Part shown: positions 50,206 through 63,039 of the stretch, piece by piece
Layout of the letters: the number at the start of each line of letters is the position of its first letter
Position numbering within the stretch: position 1 is the stretch's first letter
Source of the DNA: Onchocerca volvulus
Taxonomy: Eukaryota; Nematoda; Chromadorea; Rhabditida; Onchocercidae
DNA length: 64,000 nucleotides
Direction: 5' to 3'
Assembly: GCA_000499405.2 (NCBI GenBank)
Contig: HG738140.1
Location: 5,198,701-5,262,700, forward strand
Translations under genes and position numbers: made by a program
The notes under the pieces: generated by a model
Told to the model about the DNA's origin: nothing
What the model saw: only the letters and a program-made list of their open reading frames with translations
Databases searched by the model: none

Positions 50206-51034
50206 GATAAACTTAAACTCTTGATTATTGAATTCTTTTTTGAGGATAAACGTGAACGTTTGAAGCATGCGCTTAAATCGATAGCATGGCCTATGACACA
50301 AGCTGGTATATCGACGATATTATGTTTATGTGTCCTTGGTATAATTCAGGCCTATATGGTGAAAGTTTTCGTAAAAGTGGTTGTATTAGTTGTGCTACTT
50401 GGCCTTCTTCATGGCCTAGTTATTTTACCAGTTGTTTTTGGTGCAATACCGCTACGAAAACGAATTATTGCTGATACGGATAAAGTATCAACAACTTTAA
50501 CTCATCAAAAGGTTTATTTTCTTATTTATTTTTTTTTCAGAATTGAATAAATATAGATCAATGGTATATTTTATAATTTTTGAATCAAAGTAATGCAGAA
50601 ATTTTTCTGACAATTTAATGATAAGTAAATTAAATTAATACTGAAAATAATACAGTAGTAGAACAAAATAAAAAAAACTACGACAAGAAAAATCGTTAAA
50701 TTAAAATAGAAAAATACTGAAAAGCTTCTAATGTTTCAATAAAAATTATTTAAATTAACAATGAAAAAAATATGGTAAAGAAATTGTGATAAGAGAATTT
50801 CGCGAAATTTCGAGTAAAACTTTTTCTGATAAATAAAAAAAAAAAAAACTCGAATTTTTAAATTTATTTTTACTTTAATTTTACTAATACTTCTTTAAAT
50901 TAATCAATTTTTGCATCATTTTGCAGAATCATACGATACGAATAGCTGTACCGCCAACATCAACAACGATTAAAAAAAATGAGCTGGAAAAGCAAAATTC
51001 AGCGGGTCCACGTTATCAAGATTCGAGGGGTTAA
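40456..51034 (+). CDS. Patched-related (PTR) sterol-sensing-domain protein, 16 exons
   Basis: Exons 40456-40556, 42637-42837, 43219-43380, 43541-43639, 44285-44478, 44813-44979, 45600-45833, 46394-46543, 47019-47177, 47639-47734, 48213-48371, 48646-48746, 48946-49123, 49701-49970, 50245-50511 (or from 50206), 50927-51034. All phases agree; 881 residues (894 with the longer exon). Architecture is RND/Patched: N-terminal membrane segment, extracellular loop with Cys ([10 protein letters not shown]) and [17 protein letters not shown], then a sterol-sensing domain with GVDDVF, a second loop, and a C-terminal bundle with GFSVDFIAH. The Asp pairs in GVDD and GFSVD are those used for proton-driven transport in RND proteins. 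PTR proteins act in cuticle, moulting and osmoregulation in C. elegans; the substrate is unknown. Several acceptors are atypical (TTTGAAG before exons 3 and 5). The exon 3 end is uncertain (GC donor or earlier AT|GTATCG). Confidence 0.92.
43381..43540 (+). other. Possible GC-AG intron in the PTR gene
   Basis: Exon 4 must be entered in phase 2 (G|AAA AAG before GNVKLTYP). GT donors near the exon end (GTGTAA, GTAATT) give phases 1 and 0. CAG|GCGTGT gives phase 2 and keeps the exon-like YREVHI. An alternative GT donor (AT|GTATCG, 43360) also gives phase 2 but drops seven codons. Confidence 0.5.
45494..45567 (+). repeat. Exact 37-bp tandem duplication
   Basis: Two identical 37-bp copies starting TGCGCTGTGGGGTGAACTAA at 45494 and 45531, in PTR intron 6 just before exon 7. 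It is GC-richer than its surroundings and undiverged, so it is recent. Confidence 0.95.
45937..46080 (+). repeat. Single arm of the 4.1-kb foldback repeat
   Basis: Runs TTTATATAAATAAAAATGTA to ATATAGATATACCTACTT, closely matching 4066-4203 and the reverse complement of 4560-4700. Sits in PTR intron 7. Followed by a poly(T) run of about 17. Confidence 0.85.
49200..49450 (+). repeat. ~40-60-bp minisatellite in PTR intron 13
   Basis: About six imperfect copies of TTATGATTTGTCAAGATGAC followed by AAGAMATACTTA, spaced 40-60 bp. Non-coding. Confidence 0.8.
50152..50202 (+). repeat. 51-base poly(T) before PTR exon 15
   Basis: Uninterrupted T run ending three bases before the first of two in-frame AG acceptors (50205 and 50244), both followed by GATAAAC. 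The run serves as an extreme polypyrimidine tract; its exact length is doubtful. Confidence 0.9.
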
Positions 51035-52455
51035 AAATTCACTTAATTTTCCCTTTTCCTTTTTTACATTTTTTGATTTAAGTGCAATAATTTAAGAAAT
51101 AATACTTAATTAAAAGATAGTAATTGTTATTCTGAATAGAGAAATAGTTTTTAATATCTAGAAATTTATTTTTTATATTATTTATTATCTTGAATAAGCA
51201 ACATTTTTTTGACACTACATCTAACTTCAACTAGATTATCATATAGCTTAATCTTTGATAGTACGTCAAAAATTGACTAATTACGTGGTTGGAAAAAATT
51301 ACGTATAATTATATTACATATAAGTATAATAACATATCTTATGATATACCTAATGTGTTTTTTTTCTTTTTTTTTTTTTTTTTTGAATTTTTCTAGTAGT
51401 ATTTAGTTGAAAGTTTTCAAATTATAAACCAAATGAATAATAATAGTCATATCTGAATTCTCATTATATTATTATTTATTAACATAATTAATTAATTAAT
51501 CATTACTAATAAATTAACTCCAGCAAAATTATTGTTTACATCTCTTGTTATTTCCATAAAATTATAGAAATTTCGATGAATCAACTGTTTTAGTAATATT
51601 TATTTCTTACTGGAATAGAAGAATCTTAGAAAAACATACGATATCTGTTTTCAAAATCGAAGTTACTATTTACGATATTTTTGTTTACAAATTTAGCAAT
51701 TTCATTTTTTATCATAACCAAAAATCATTTTGATTGAATATGAACAATTATACTAGTAATTTAACACCAGATTTTGTTCAAATTTAAAAGTTGAAGATGA
51801 TTAATTGGCAGATAATTTGAGAGCAAACAAGAAATGTGACTTTTTTTTGCTGAAGTAATTCAATATTGAAACTTTTTTTTGTCTATATTTTTGCAGCAAA
51901 TATATAGATATTTTTTTCTTTGTTAAAGTTTTGTTTGTATAAAAAGTTCGAATGTTTGTGTCTTATTTTAATATCATGCAAATCATAAATACTAAAGAGT
52001 TATTTAATACTCTTGGGATTAGGTTTCAATTTTTGTTTATGTCATAAATGAAAGCAAACTTTAAATGAGCAAAAATCAAAATGAGCTATTTTTTAAAAAA
52101 AATTATGTGTGTATGTGTGTGAATTATAAAAAACAAACATTTTCTATAAATCATTTTATTCCTCAAATACGAGATATTTGAGATATTTTTTATCAAATAT
52201 TTCCATCAAAAATCCTATGAATTTGAAAATCATTAACATAAAAGTTTTTTTTTTGATTGCCTGATTTAATCAACGAATTATACTTCTTCAGCTTTATAAT
52301 TTTTCATTGTTCATAAAGTATTTTTGAAAATAAAAAAAAAAAAGAAAACAGGAAATGCTCAATAAAATTTCATTTTCTCTCTTATTTCGAATTTCAGTCA
52401 AGTTTTTAGAATGAAAGGTAAAAAAAAAAAGACGGATTACAATGTCACCATGATG
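51035..52455. other. Convergent intergenic region
   Basis: Between the PTR stop (+) and the BTB-protein stop (-). No exon recognised. Contains poly(T) near 51361, an ATTA run near 51489 and a TGTGTATGTGTGTG run near 52106. TTTATT near 52154 could be a poly(A) signal for the minus-strand gene, about 300 bases past its stop. Confidence 0.55.
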
Positions 52456-55400
52456 TCACCTTTTTATATTCGAACTACCACTACCGGGAATTCCAGGTGC
52501 ACTTAATTTCTTCGGTAATGATGTATCACTGGAATATGTATTGCAATGAGGACACATCCATGTTACCTGCGCACATCCACTAAGCTGCTTACACCTGAAA
52601 TTTGTTTTTTTTTTTTTTTAATTTTAAAATTATCTTAATAATTTTCCAAATTAAACTTGAAAAGTGATTTAAAAATTGATAAGAAGCAAAGATAATTACT
52701 ATGAAATATCGTTATTAAATAATTTGACTGATATAAAACGAATAATGAAATTTTTTGGTTCTCGAGACATATGATTCAATGCTACCAGTTTTCAAAACTA
52801 CAAAAATTTCATTTGAAATCGATGAACAGCGGACATCTGAAAAAGAAAATTCGCCATATTTGATGTAAAATTATTTAATGCTTTACGTAAACTGCGGAAT
52901 TTATTCATTATTCATTGTCTGCTAATTAAAACAACGGAAAAAAATGAATGAATTTAAAAATTTATCATTAAAATTTCCAGAAAATTCAATTTAAAAGTTT
53001 TTTGTTTTTTTTTAAATTCAAGTTTATTTTTTGAACGAATGCATGCAAACACGCGTAATAAAGTTAATTTCTTAATTCCTTTTCAGTATTTACACTTTTT
53101 TCTAATAAAAATACATTTTATTTAATTAATGGTAATGACTCATTGACATAAAGAATACCTTTTTTTTTTGTATGACTAATGTAATGAATGAATAAATGAA
53201 TGATCTGTTAAGAATGCGAGAATTTCATTAATATAATGAAAAATTAGATTTTAAACAAAAATAAATTAGAAAATTAAACTTCAAACAATTAAAATTAGGT
53301 AAAGAATTATTAGGGGATTGATGCTTGGTTAGAGGTTAGATAAATAAATCAAAGTTTTGTGCATGTTTTTTTCACAACTGGTCCTATTCACATTTTATCT
53401 GATGCTCAATTTATCAAGAAAATTAAAAAAAAAAACTTTATTCTAATATAAAATATGAATTTGATCGAATCATAGCACAAGAAAATATTTTGGAGAAGAG
53501 AAGCTGTAATGAAGCATTAGATACACGCTTACAATAACAGAAGTGATAATGATACTGATAACATTGATAATGATGATGCAGTGACATCGTATTAACATGA
53601 TTAAAGTACATTTTCTATGGAAAAATTATAACACTAAAGTTTAAAATATTCCTATTTCTAACTTCTTCATATTTAAGACTATAATTAATAAGTAAAAAAT
53701 TAAGCATAAGAAGGGAAGAGATGATTTAAATTTTAAATCAATTAATTCTAATACCTTTGACAGTTATGCGATTTTATTCCTGGATTCTTTAGCAATATCG
53801 TCAAACGATCCAACATTGCAGCACGAGCTCGAACTGATAAGCATTCATCTGCATTAAAAAAAATTGTTTTTTAGTTTTTTTTTTCTTTTTAAATTTTGAA
53901 TTCAATAAAACAAAGATAAATCTTTTTGAGAAGAATGATGAAATTAAAAATCGCTAACAAGTTTGTTGTTGTGTCATTTCGAGCAAATGTTCTGGTCTAT
54001 GAAGCATCTGAAGGCAAGGATCGAGTAATTGATGTAGGAAACATCGATCCAATAATGATAATCTTACAAATACTGAGAGCTAAAAAATTATAAAAAAAAA
54101 AAATATTTTTTGAAAATCAGAATATATCAATGATAAAAAAGATTAGAGAAATAGAAGTTTCATAAACAGAACGAAAATTGGAAGCAATGAGTACCATTAT
54201 ATTGCTTATAATGAATAATATTTTAATAATTAGCAACTGTTTTTTTAATTTTACGAAATAATTGAATTCTCTGAATTTTGTACTAAATTTAAAACTTCTT
54301 AATTTTGAAATTTTAATTCAAAACAATTTCAAATTTTTCATTCCGCATAGTTTGAAATTTTCAAAATTTAAATACAACAATTCGAATATCTTCGTAATTT
54401 ACAGTTTAAAATAAGCAATGAAATATGCAAAAAATTGGAATATATTCCAATTTTTTTTTTCTCAGAAAAATTAACAGTAGTAATTTTTTAGAAAATTAAC
54501 ATATGAATTTTGCTAACTTGTGTTTGAGGCGCAAGAAGGAGCATTGCACATTTTCGTAGCAATCCTGATGATTCCATTTTGCATGCTGCCACCAATACTG
54601 GTCCTATATTAGCTTCTGCAAAATTCAAAAAATAATTCATCAAAACAATAAATATATTTTTATTTCTATTTTTGTTCTTATTTTTATAGAAATTTTTCTA
54701 ATATTTTTCAGTCAGACGATAGCTCATCTTTTAATCCGATATATACAAAAACCTTTGTTTCCTCGGTCTTCTGACTTGTTAAAGCTTGTGTGTATTGCCT
54801 AAAATATCGTAAATCATGTTAATTGTCCGGAATATTGTAAAGATTGATGTTTGTGTGCATTGTTTAAATTGTAAACATTGTCCATCTCTTATCCTTTGTC
54901 TTAAATAACCAAATAAATCAGCGTCTACCATAAGATCAAAGATTATGAATGTAAAAAGTAGCTCCTAACGATCACGCGGTCAGTGATTATTCCGTTAAGC
55001 AACTCAACAATCACTCAACTCACACGACAATCAATACCTTCCAATTCATCTATATTCAATCCATTTCTACCACAACGGAACGATCCATTACAATCGTGAT
55101 ATTATTTGACTTTATTCTGTCTTATAGTTATTCGATCTATATTCTATTTATTCTATCTAAAGAGACGAAAAATCAATCTTCTGTCAATCAATAAAGCTTT
55201 TTTTTTTTCACCAGCATTTGTTTTTATCACAATAGAAAAAATTTTCCCGACAAAAGACAAAATCAATAATGTCTTAGATAATGAATTTGTAACTGATCGA
55301 ATCATTGTCGATGAATTTCTCACTGGATTCTATCTATAAATCATATTAACTATTATTGAAGAATGTATAAACCTGTTATCCTAAGTTGTGGTGGATAAAC

Positions 55401-58363
55401 AGCCATCAGAAAAGCCTTCAATTCTTCATGTGTACATGGACAAAAAACTTCATCCATATTTTTGACTGAAGATATACGCTCCTAAATATTACAATATGTC
55501 GTAGAAATTTTTTGAAAATTTTTTCGTTATTTTGAAGTTTTCAGGTATATATTTAAGGGAAATTGAATCTGTTATTCTTTCTTTTTTTTTTTTGTTTTTG
55601 ATTATATTTTTCAAATTTAAAGAAAATTTAAAACAAGCAATTTCAATTAAGTTTTTGGATCATTCAAATTGGATAGTAAAAAAAAAAAGAAAAAATTTCA
55701 TTTTCGAACAATTAATTAAATAATATCAATATTTTACCATGAAAACATTCGACCATGCAGCAATATAATATGGATTAACATAATAACCGCGACCTGTTTT
55801 AGTACGAATCATTGCAAAATTTAACTCTGTGAGATGATGAAATTGTTCCAGGTCAGTTGGCTGCTCTAACATTTCCTGTAGAAATAATCTATCCAATTTA
55901 TCAGCGATATCATTTTATCATTTTCTTTGTAGTAAATATAAATATTGTTGCAAATTATAAAATTTTTCAGAAAATCCAAAAATTTCTGTTTATATTCATA
56001 TTTAAAAAACAAATAACATAATTATAAATTTTAAAGAAGATTTTTTTCAGTTTAATTGGAAAATGAAATGAATACATAATTAGCTAACTAATACAATTTA
56101 TATCAATGGAATTAATTATTGAGATTAATTACTTGGCAGTTTTACTTAATCTTTTGATCAACTTGCAACATATTAGCATATCATATATGTATGGATATTG
56201 AGATGAAACTTCAAGATATCTCGAATAATTTTGAAATTTTCGGAGAATTTAAAATATTTATGAATATATCGAATCTTGTTCATATTGTAAAAAATTTTTA
56301 AAAATTTATAAAAGTTTCAAGAACCTCAGGTGCTATAGAGCCATGCAATCTTTCTAGCAATAATACTTTGACACGATCACTTAGACCATAATAACGACTA
56401 CCCGTAAGATCAATTTTTGAATTGGGCCTCATTTCTCGTAAACATAATACCAATAAACGATTTAACTTATATCTGAAATTGTTAATATCTGCCCAATTAA
56501 TTGGAAATGATATTGAAAATTTGATAAATAACTTGGATAAATTTAGATATCTTGACAATTAATTAAATCATTTATTTGTGTTAAAGTTAATAGTTTTAGA
56601 TTAATTAATGATAAATCACCAAAAAATTAAAAAAGCTGCTGAAATTAGCTATTAATTAAAATTAATTGATAATAAATTTTAAAGTAATTAACATGCCTGT
56701 ACTATTTTTTGAATTATTTTAATAATCATAACTAATTACTTGTTTCTAATTAATTAAAAATACCTGTCAGCTAGCCAAACTTTTTCCAAGAAAGGCAGTT
56801 TATGTTGTACAAGGAAGCATTCACAACGATGCAAAAGACCATCCATCTGAAATTTTTTTGCTATTTAAAATTTAAATTATCATTCCTTCTGATTTGAAAA
56901 ATTTTTTGAGAATTCGTATTTTCCGTCTCATTAATTTGCAAAAATTAAAGGACAAATGAAATTAGCCATCTCCAATATTTTCTACTTAATTAATTTTGAC
57001 ATTATGAATGTATATTTTGAGAATAACCAAAAAAATTTTTATTAGAATTAAAATACAGAAAATGTAGAACTTTTACTTCTACCCTAAATGATAATCATTA
57101 TTATCACCAGCAAATAATATGTGGTACTAATTAAATTTTAAATTATCAAAATGTGCAATTTATTAATGATTTTAATTAATGAATGAAAAAAAAAAACTTA
57201 AGTACAAAACCTGATAGTCAAAAGCAAGTGGTAATAGAATATGTACAGTTTGGTCATCAATTTCCTTATAAGTTGGATGAATACAATGAAGCATTTCGAG
57301 AACATGATCATATTGAACATTTGCTAGAATTAGCTCACGATCGGGACATTCTACACACCAGGCTCTGAAAATATTTCCCAAAATTATTTGGGCCAGAAAG
57401 CTCTTTTTTTTTCAGCAGATAATGATGGCTCATTTATAATTTAGGATAATTTTAATTATTTAATTACTTAAAATGATTTTAAAATAGCGAGAAAAAGTTA
57501 CTTTTGAATGGTACTAATATAAAAATGATTTTTATCAATATCATATGCAATTTAAAAATTTATGAATAAAATGTTAAAAAATTATTTTGAAATAATTATA
57601 GGAATAAAATCATTTTTTTTTTTTTGCAATCATCTGAAAGAATAAAAGAATAAAAAAGAAAGAAAGAATTCTCGAAAAAATGCTATAATCAGAAGTCAAG
57701 AGATTTATTGCAATAAAAATTCTTATATACTAAAAAATAAAAGGATGAAAAGAGTTAATAAATCTAGTAGGGTAATTTGCTGAATTTGTAGAAATAAAAT
57801 TCATTTGAATGCTATTTCTTCAACAATTTTAACGTAATTTATGATATTATAAATGACATTTTTTAAGTAAATGAATATATATATATATATATATTGATTA
57901 AGTTTATTTCACAAATTTCAAATTCATTCCTTCCTTCTATTCCATTTTATCTCGCACTTACTTTACTTTATTAATTTTGATTTTATATCTTTTATTTTAC
58001 TACCTATTTTTCTACCCATTATTATCTATTTTACCTGATCATTTTTTTGCCATCTCAAGATATTTCATAATTCTTTCGATTTGATCAATAACAATTTCCG
58101 AAAAATTATTTTCAAAAATTTTTCAACTAAAAATATTTTATCCTAACTTTGAATTAAAAAAATTTTTTTCTTTTCTGTCATATTCTATATGCTAAAAACC
58201 GTAAAACAAACCGTAAAACAGGTGACCATACAGAAATATAATGCTCATCAACATATAATCGTTTTCCGTCCACTAAAAGTGGTCGAGTACGTTGACCATC
58301 CGGTCGAGTAAAATCGATTACAACATCAATTGAATTTGTTGCCGTAGCATCGCATTTTTCCAT
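52456..58363 (-). CDS. Protein with two BTB/POZ-like modules and C-terminal CxxC pairs, 10 exons
   Basis: Minus-strand exons 58363-58212, 57364-57211, 56846-56764, 56472-56325, 55875-55738, 55481-55373, 54615-54518, 54079-53959, 53848-53755, 52594-52456; all phases agree, 411 residues. Start chosen after TTCTACTACAG, six bases upstream (spliced-leader-like). Module 1 (about 10-130): VVIDFTRPDGQRTRPLLVDG, KRLYVDEHYISVWSPVL, MLHCIHPTYKEIDD. Module 2 (about 190-300): RTKTGRGYYVNPYYIAAWSN, FCPCTHEELKAFLMAVYPP, SGLLRKCAMLL. Both show the BTB pattern (strand, YISVWSPVF-type helix, LL..IYP). The C-terminus has CQRCKQLSGC and WMCPHC, spaced like a small zinc-binding knuckle. BTB proteins often serve as CUL3 adaptors, but no such role is shown here. 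Intron 6 carries an LTR-like insertion. Confidence 0.88.
54700..55095 (-). mobile_element. Solo-LTR-like insertion in a BTB-gene intron
   Basis: About 390 bp, less AT-rich than the flanking intron and related (reverse complement) to 1-260. On the minus strand a possible left end is TGTAATGGATCG. No coding sequence on either side, hence solo LTR. Exact ends and target-site duplication could not be fixed by eye. Confidence 0.55.
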
Positions 58364-58429
58364 TGCATTCTGTAGTAGAAAAATGTCATAATTAATCATT
58401 AAGATCAATAATTATCAACCATTTCAAAT

Positions 58430-59115
58430 ATTTTATTATATCTAAGAACTTTTTTTTTATTTTGAAAATGAAAATTTCGAAAAATCATTTTTTTTTTTAC
58501 CTTTTAAAAAAAGGTACCAAAATCTGCTTAACATTGTGTGATAGACTATTAATGGCAAATTGTCTAGACTCAAGCTATATAAAAAATCATAAATAAGGGC
58601 GAGACCAAAAATTTTATTATGTCTAGAAAGTTTATTTATTTATTTTTTTTTTAAAGTGAAAAATTGAATAATCAAATTTTTTTTTTTTTTTTTTGTACTT
58701 TTTGAAAAAAAAAAAAACAACACAATCCCTTTAGCATTTACCTTATGAACCTACTTTAACGATATATTTTCTAGGCTTAAAACTATATAAAGAATTGTAA
58801 ATAAAGGCTAGGCTAATTGTTTGATTTATGTCTAGAAAGTTTTTTTTTTTTTTTTTTGAAAACAAAAACATTGAAAAATAATTGTTTTTTTTTTCTTTGT
58901 ACTTTTTGAAGAAAGAAATCATAATTCATCGAGCATTACCTTAGAGACCTTAATAGTGGTAAATTTTCTAGACTCAAGCTATATAAAGAGTCCTAAATAA
59001 TGGCTAGGCCAAATAATTTATCATGTCTAGGAAGTTTTTTTTTTTTTTTTTCTTTTCCTATTGAAGTAAAAAATTGGAAAATCCTTTTTTTTTTTTTTTT
59101 TTTTGTACATTTTGT
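58430..59115 (+). repeat. ~200-bp tandem repeat, about 3.3 copies
   Basis: TCTAGRCTYAARMYTATATA recurs at 58562, 58770 and 58967 (periods 208 and 197), each followed by AATAARGGCTAGGCCAA-type sequence, TTTATYATGTCTAGRAAGTTT, a long T run, TTGTACTTTTTGAA and GCATTACCTTA. The first copy is partial. The block lies upstream of the BTB gene start. Confidence 0.9.
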
Positions 59116-59999
59116 TGCTAATATTTAGATATTACTGTAAATTTGAAGTTTCATTCTTCAAGTCTTTTAATTCTTAGACAAAAGGAGAAAAAAAAAAAAA
59201 GAATTATCGATTTTGGAACTTTATTGAAATAGCCATGCGTGAAATAATCAAGCTTTTGGAAATCGAAATATGAATTATTTTAAAATAAGCAAAGGTTAAA
59301 AGCGATCATTTGGAGAAAAAAAAAAAAAAAAAAAATCGAAAAAAAAATGTGGAAAAAAGAACAAGAAAGGAAGTTAGTTATTTGAATTTTCAATATTATT
59401 TTGAGAAAATACTTAATAGGAAAAAGTGAATTGAAATCCTTTCTTAATTATTTCTTTTTTACAATTTTTTTCTTTTTTTTTAAAGTTATTCTTTTTTTAA
59501 AGTTTTCTTATAAAAATTGGAAACTATCAATAGATAGACAAATTATTTATTTGTAATCTAAATGAATGGTTCATTTCTTTTTTCCATAAAGTATTTCAAA
59601 ATTTCCTTTCCACCTATGCTTTCCACTAATGGAAAAGTTCCTTTTTTAAAAGCTCAAAGTTCTTCAAAAGACAAAAAATTCATTTTAGAGAAAAAGTTAT
59701 GAAAAAAAGTACAAAAAGTTTTTTTTTTTTAAATATGCTCTGAGCATATTAATTCTTTTTTTTTCCGAACTCCAATTTAAATTTAGATTGTTCAACAATT
59801 TATAATTTCGAAATTTATTACGAAATGTGGTAAAGACTAGGATTATCGATTGAGTCTTTTTTTTTTTTTTTAATTATCTAAACGAATAACTTATTTTTTC
59901 ATTTTTCCACTTATAAGCACTAATGATTACGCTACTAAAAAATGCATCCTTAAAAAAAAAAAAAAAAAAAAGTGCTTAGAATTAAATTTTAAATTGTGC

Positions 60000-60079
60000 A
60001 ACAATTTATAATTTCAATATTTATTATGAAAATATGTTGAACAATTTATAATTTCGATATTTATTATGAAAATATGTTG
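60000..60079 (+). repeat. 40-bp tandem duplication
   Basis: Two nearly identical copies (one C/G-type change) of AACAATTTATAATTTCRATA then TTTATTATGAAAATATGTTG. A third diverged copy lies near 59783. Confidence 0.95.
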
Positions 60080-61432
60080 AAAAATAGTAAATTATCGATC
60101 GAAACAAAATGACAAATTATGAAATGTCTAAAGCTTTATTAAGAGTAAATTTTTAGTATAGCAGAAAGGAGAAAAGGAAAAAATGAGCAATTTCCTTTAC
60201 AATTCTATTTTCTTGATATTTTTAAAAATGAAAATACTGCAAGAATGAAATTAGAAAAAGCTTTCAAGTTTTATTGATTAATTTGCTTAAAATGTAACAT
60301 CTCAGGAAAAAAAAAGGAATTCAATTACGAATAATAGTACAACATATATGTATATATGAATTTGAATATTCCATTTAAATAAATTCAATTATTCCTTCGA
60401 ATTTAATTTATGCAACCATAAACGTGCTTTAGTAAAAAGCAAAAACTTTCAAAAAATAATAAATATGATTTTCACAAATCTTTCAACCAAAATTCATTTA
60501 AATGTTATGAAAAAAAAAAAAAAAAAAAGAAAAACTAAGATCAAGAATTACTTTTTCGTACTTTTTTTTTTTCTCACTCAAATAATCATAGAAGTATTCA
60601 TGGAAACTGATGTTTATCAAATTTTTTACACATATCAATTGCCGATAAAAATTAGGCTAGCAAAATTTTGAAAAAAAATAAGCCTTATTCGATAATTAAT
60701 AATTTATTCAAGCATTAAATTAGCAAGCCTGTTAGGTTTGGAAGTTCTAAAATTCTTGTAAACATCTTTTGCGTTATATATATATATATATATATAATAT
60801 AATTTAATGACTTTGTATTCGTAAAAATTTTTTTAAAAAAAAAATTATAAATAATTTCTTGACGAAAAAGTTTTCCAATAAATTTTTTAATGAAATACTA
60901 AAAATCAAAACTAATAATAAGTAGCAGATTAGTATTTAAAAGTATTCTAATAAAATAAAAACGAAGAAAAATAATTGGAAATGAAAAGTAATATATTTTC
61001 TTCCTACTATTCATTTCTTATTCTTCAAATTTTTTTCGTTTTTTTTTTTTTTTTCTCCACTATTTATTTTTTTTTTCAACAACCCAAATGTTAGGAAATT
61101 AGAAATATATTTCCGGTAAATGAACTATTCAAATCCCAAATCAAATTCTCAAAAGTAACGAATAAGCACTGAATTTTTTTCTTTTTTTTTTGTTGCATTA
61201 TTATCAAAATTTTGGAATTGAATTTATGCACAAAGGAATAAATCCTGGATAATACTTCGAAATATCTTCAAAGAATATTTAAATTATGCTTAATTTATCG
61301 ATTTCTAATATCTTATTTGATAGCAATTCATCAAAGAAAACTATAATACAATTGCGAATTGATCGACAATATTTATTGAAGTAGTAATATATTTTGTTGT
61401 ATGAAGGTACATCTCAAATTCGGATAAATTAT

Positions 61433-61560
61433 GAATGATATTACGGTATATCCTCGGGAAAAATTTTAAAATGATATTACGGTATATACCCCAAGCCCTT
61501 AAAATGATATTACGGTATATATCCCAAGCTCTAAAACTGGTATTACTGTATCGGTATGGA
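61433..61560 (+). repeat. ~33-bp tandem repeat, about four copies
   Basis: AATGATATTACGGTATAT recurs near 61433, 61470 and 61503, with a diverged copy (GGTATTACTGTAT) near 61539, separated by CCCAAGCYCT-type linkers. On the minus strand it reads as repeated WGIYRNIIL, but without a supported gene. Confidence 0.85.
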
Positions 61561-63039
61561 TTAAGATAAAACAATTATTAAATAAATTGGAAGCAGAATT
61601 TACACTTAAATTATTGTCAGAAACAACGGGAAACTGATCTTTTAATGATAATTACACAGATGTTAGAGCAGAAAGATAATCTTTTTTAATTTCCAAATTT
61701 TCAAATAAGCAAATATTTTAAATTTTTAAATTTTCAAATAAACAAATTTCATCAATTTTTGAATTTCTCAAGTTTTTATTTGGCAAAAAAAAGGAAAGTA
61801 AATCATTGATAATATCTTATCAGACGGTGATGGAGAAGAAATACTAACGGTTAGCCTGGATGCAGATGGTTGTGAATTGAAATAATCGCACTCGTCGTTA
61901 TCAATCATAATCTCTCGACTTATGGGACATTTTATCAGCTATCAGAAATATGCGCTATTTGCCGAAATAAATATTATCAGAACTGATAGCTTATCAATTC
62001 ACAAATAATTACCGCAAATGAAATTAATCCTAGAAATAGATGATGAGTTATGGATTTATATTTTGATTTCAGAAGGGAAAAAATTTCTGTAAAATGAAAT
62101 TTTCGAATAATTTAATATTGTCAATTGCGCATTAAAGCATATTTAATTGTATCGGTCATTTAACATTGTTTTGGTTTTAGTAAATTAATTTATTAATTTT
62201 TCGATCCAAATTATATTGATTTAAAAATTTTTTAAATTCCATTATCAGAACTTTTACAAATTTATCTTCATATCTTATTTTCCTTGAATATTCAACAAAT
62301 TTATACTTCTTCTACTGTACCATACCTTGATCAAGAAATTTTGATATGATAAGATGAAAATAAGCATGATAACAACAAAATTTTCGATGACTTATTTCAA
62401 ATTTTTTCTTAGATGGATCGAATAACTAAAAATTATTGTTTTGCATAATAATACTGGAATTAAAATCATCCTTCGAGTTTGTTTGAAATCATTTTATCAT
62501 ATAATTTTGTAAAATAAACTATCATTTTGCTGAAATATATCTAAAATTCAAGCAAAAACTTCAATCTAACTTCAATCACCAAAATTGCATGATAATCTTC
62601 AGATTATCCTAAAATACTCCAGCAAAATATTTGATTTAAAAAGCATCATTTTACCATTTCGGAAAATTAGAATATAAAAGTGATATTTAACATTACAATC
62701 ATGTGTAAGCGAGAATTTTACTAATAATCCCTGAGTGAATCTTCTGAATATTTTAATTTTGTTTTTCTTTTTTTTTTCGGATTGAAAACTATGAAAACTA
62801 TGTTTATTAATGGAAAAAGTGATTAAAAAAAAAAAAAAAAGAAAGAAGTAATGAAAGATATTCAATTGGCTATATTAAATGAATTTCAGGTTTTTTTTTC
62901 CTTTCAAAAATTCATTTCAAAAAAAAGGTCCGAAAAAAGGCAAATTCAAAAATCATCATTAAATTTCAATTAAATATAAAATATAAATGAGATTTGTTTC
63001 GTTGATAAAGAATGTATGAAAAAACCTGAAATTCAAAAC

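Noticed and set aside
55106..55339. 77-codon plus-strand frame in a BTB-gene intron
   Set aside because: Hydrophobic and Lys-rich AT-type composition, bounded by the LTR-like segment; no homology recognised.
59733..59755. Short palindrome AATATGCTCTGAGCATATT
   Set aside because: Nine-base arms around one centre base are expected by chance in 64 kb of AT-rich DNA.
61341..61574. Minus-strand frame repeating WGIYRNIIL
   Set aside because: Direct translation of the ~33-bp tandem repeat; no start context, introns or family match.
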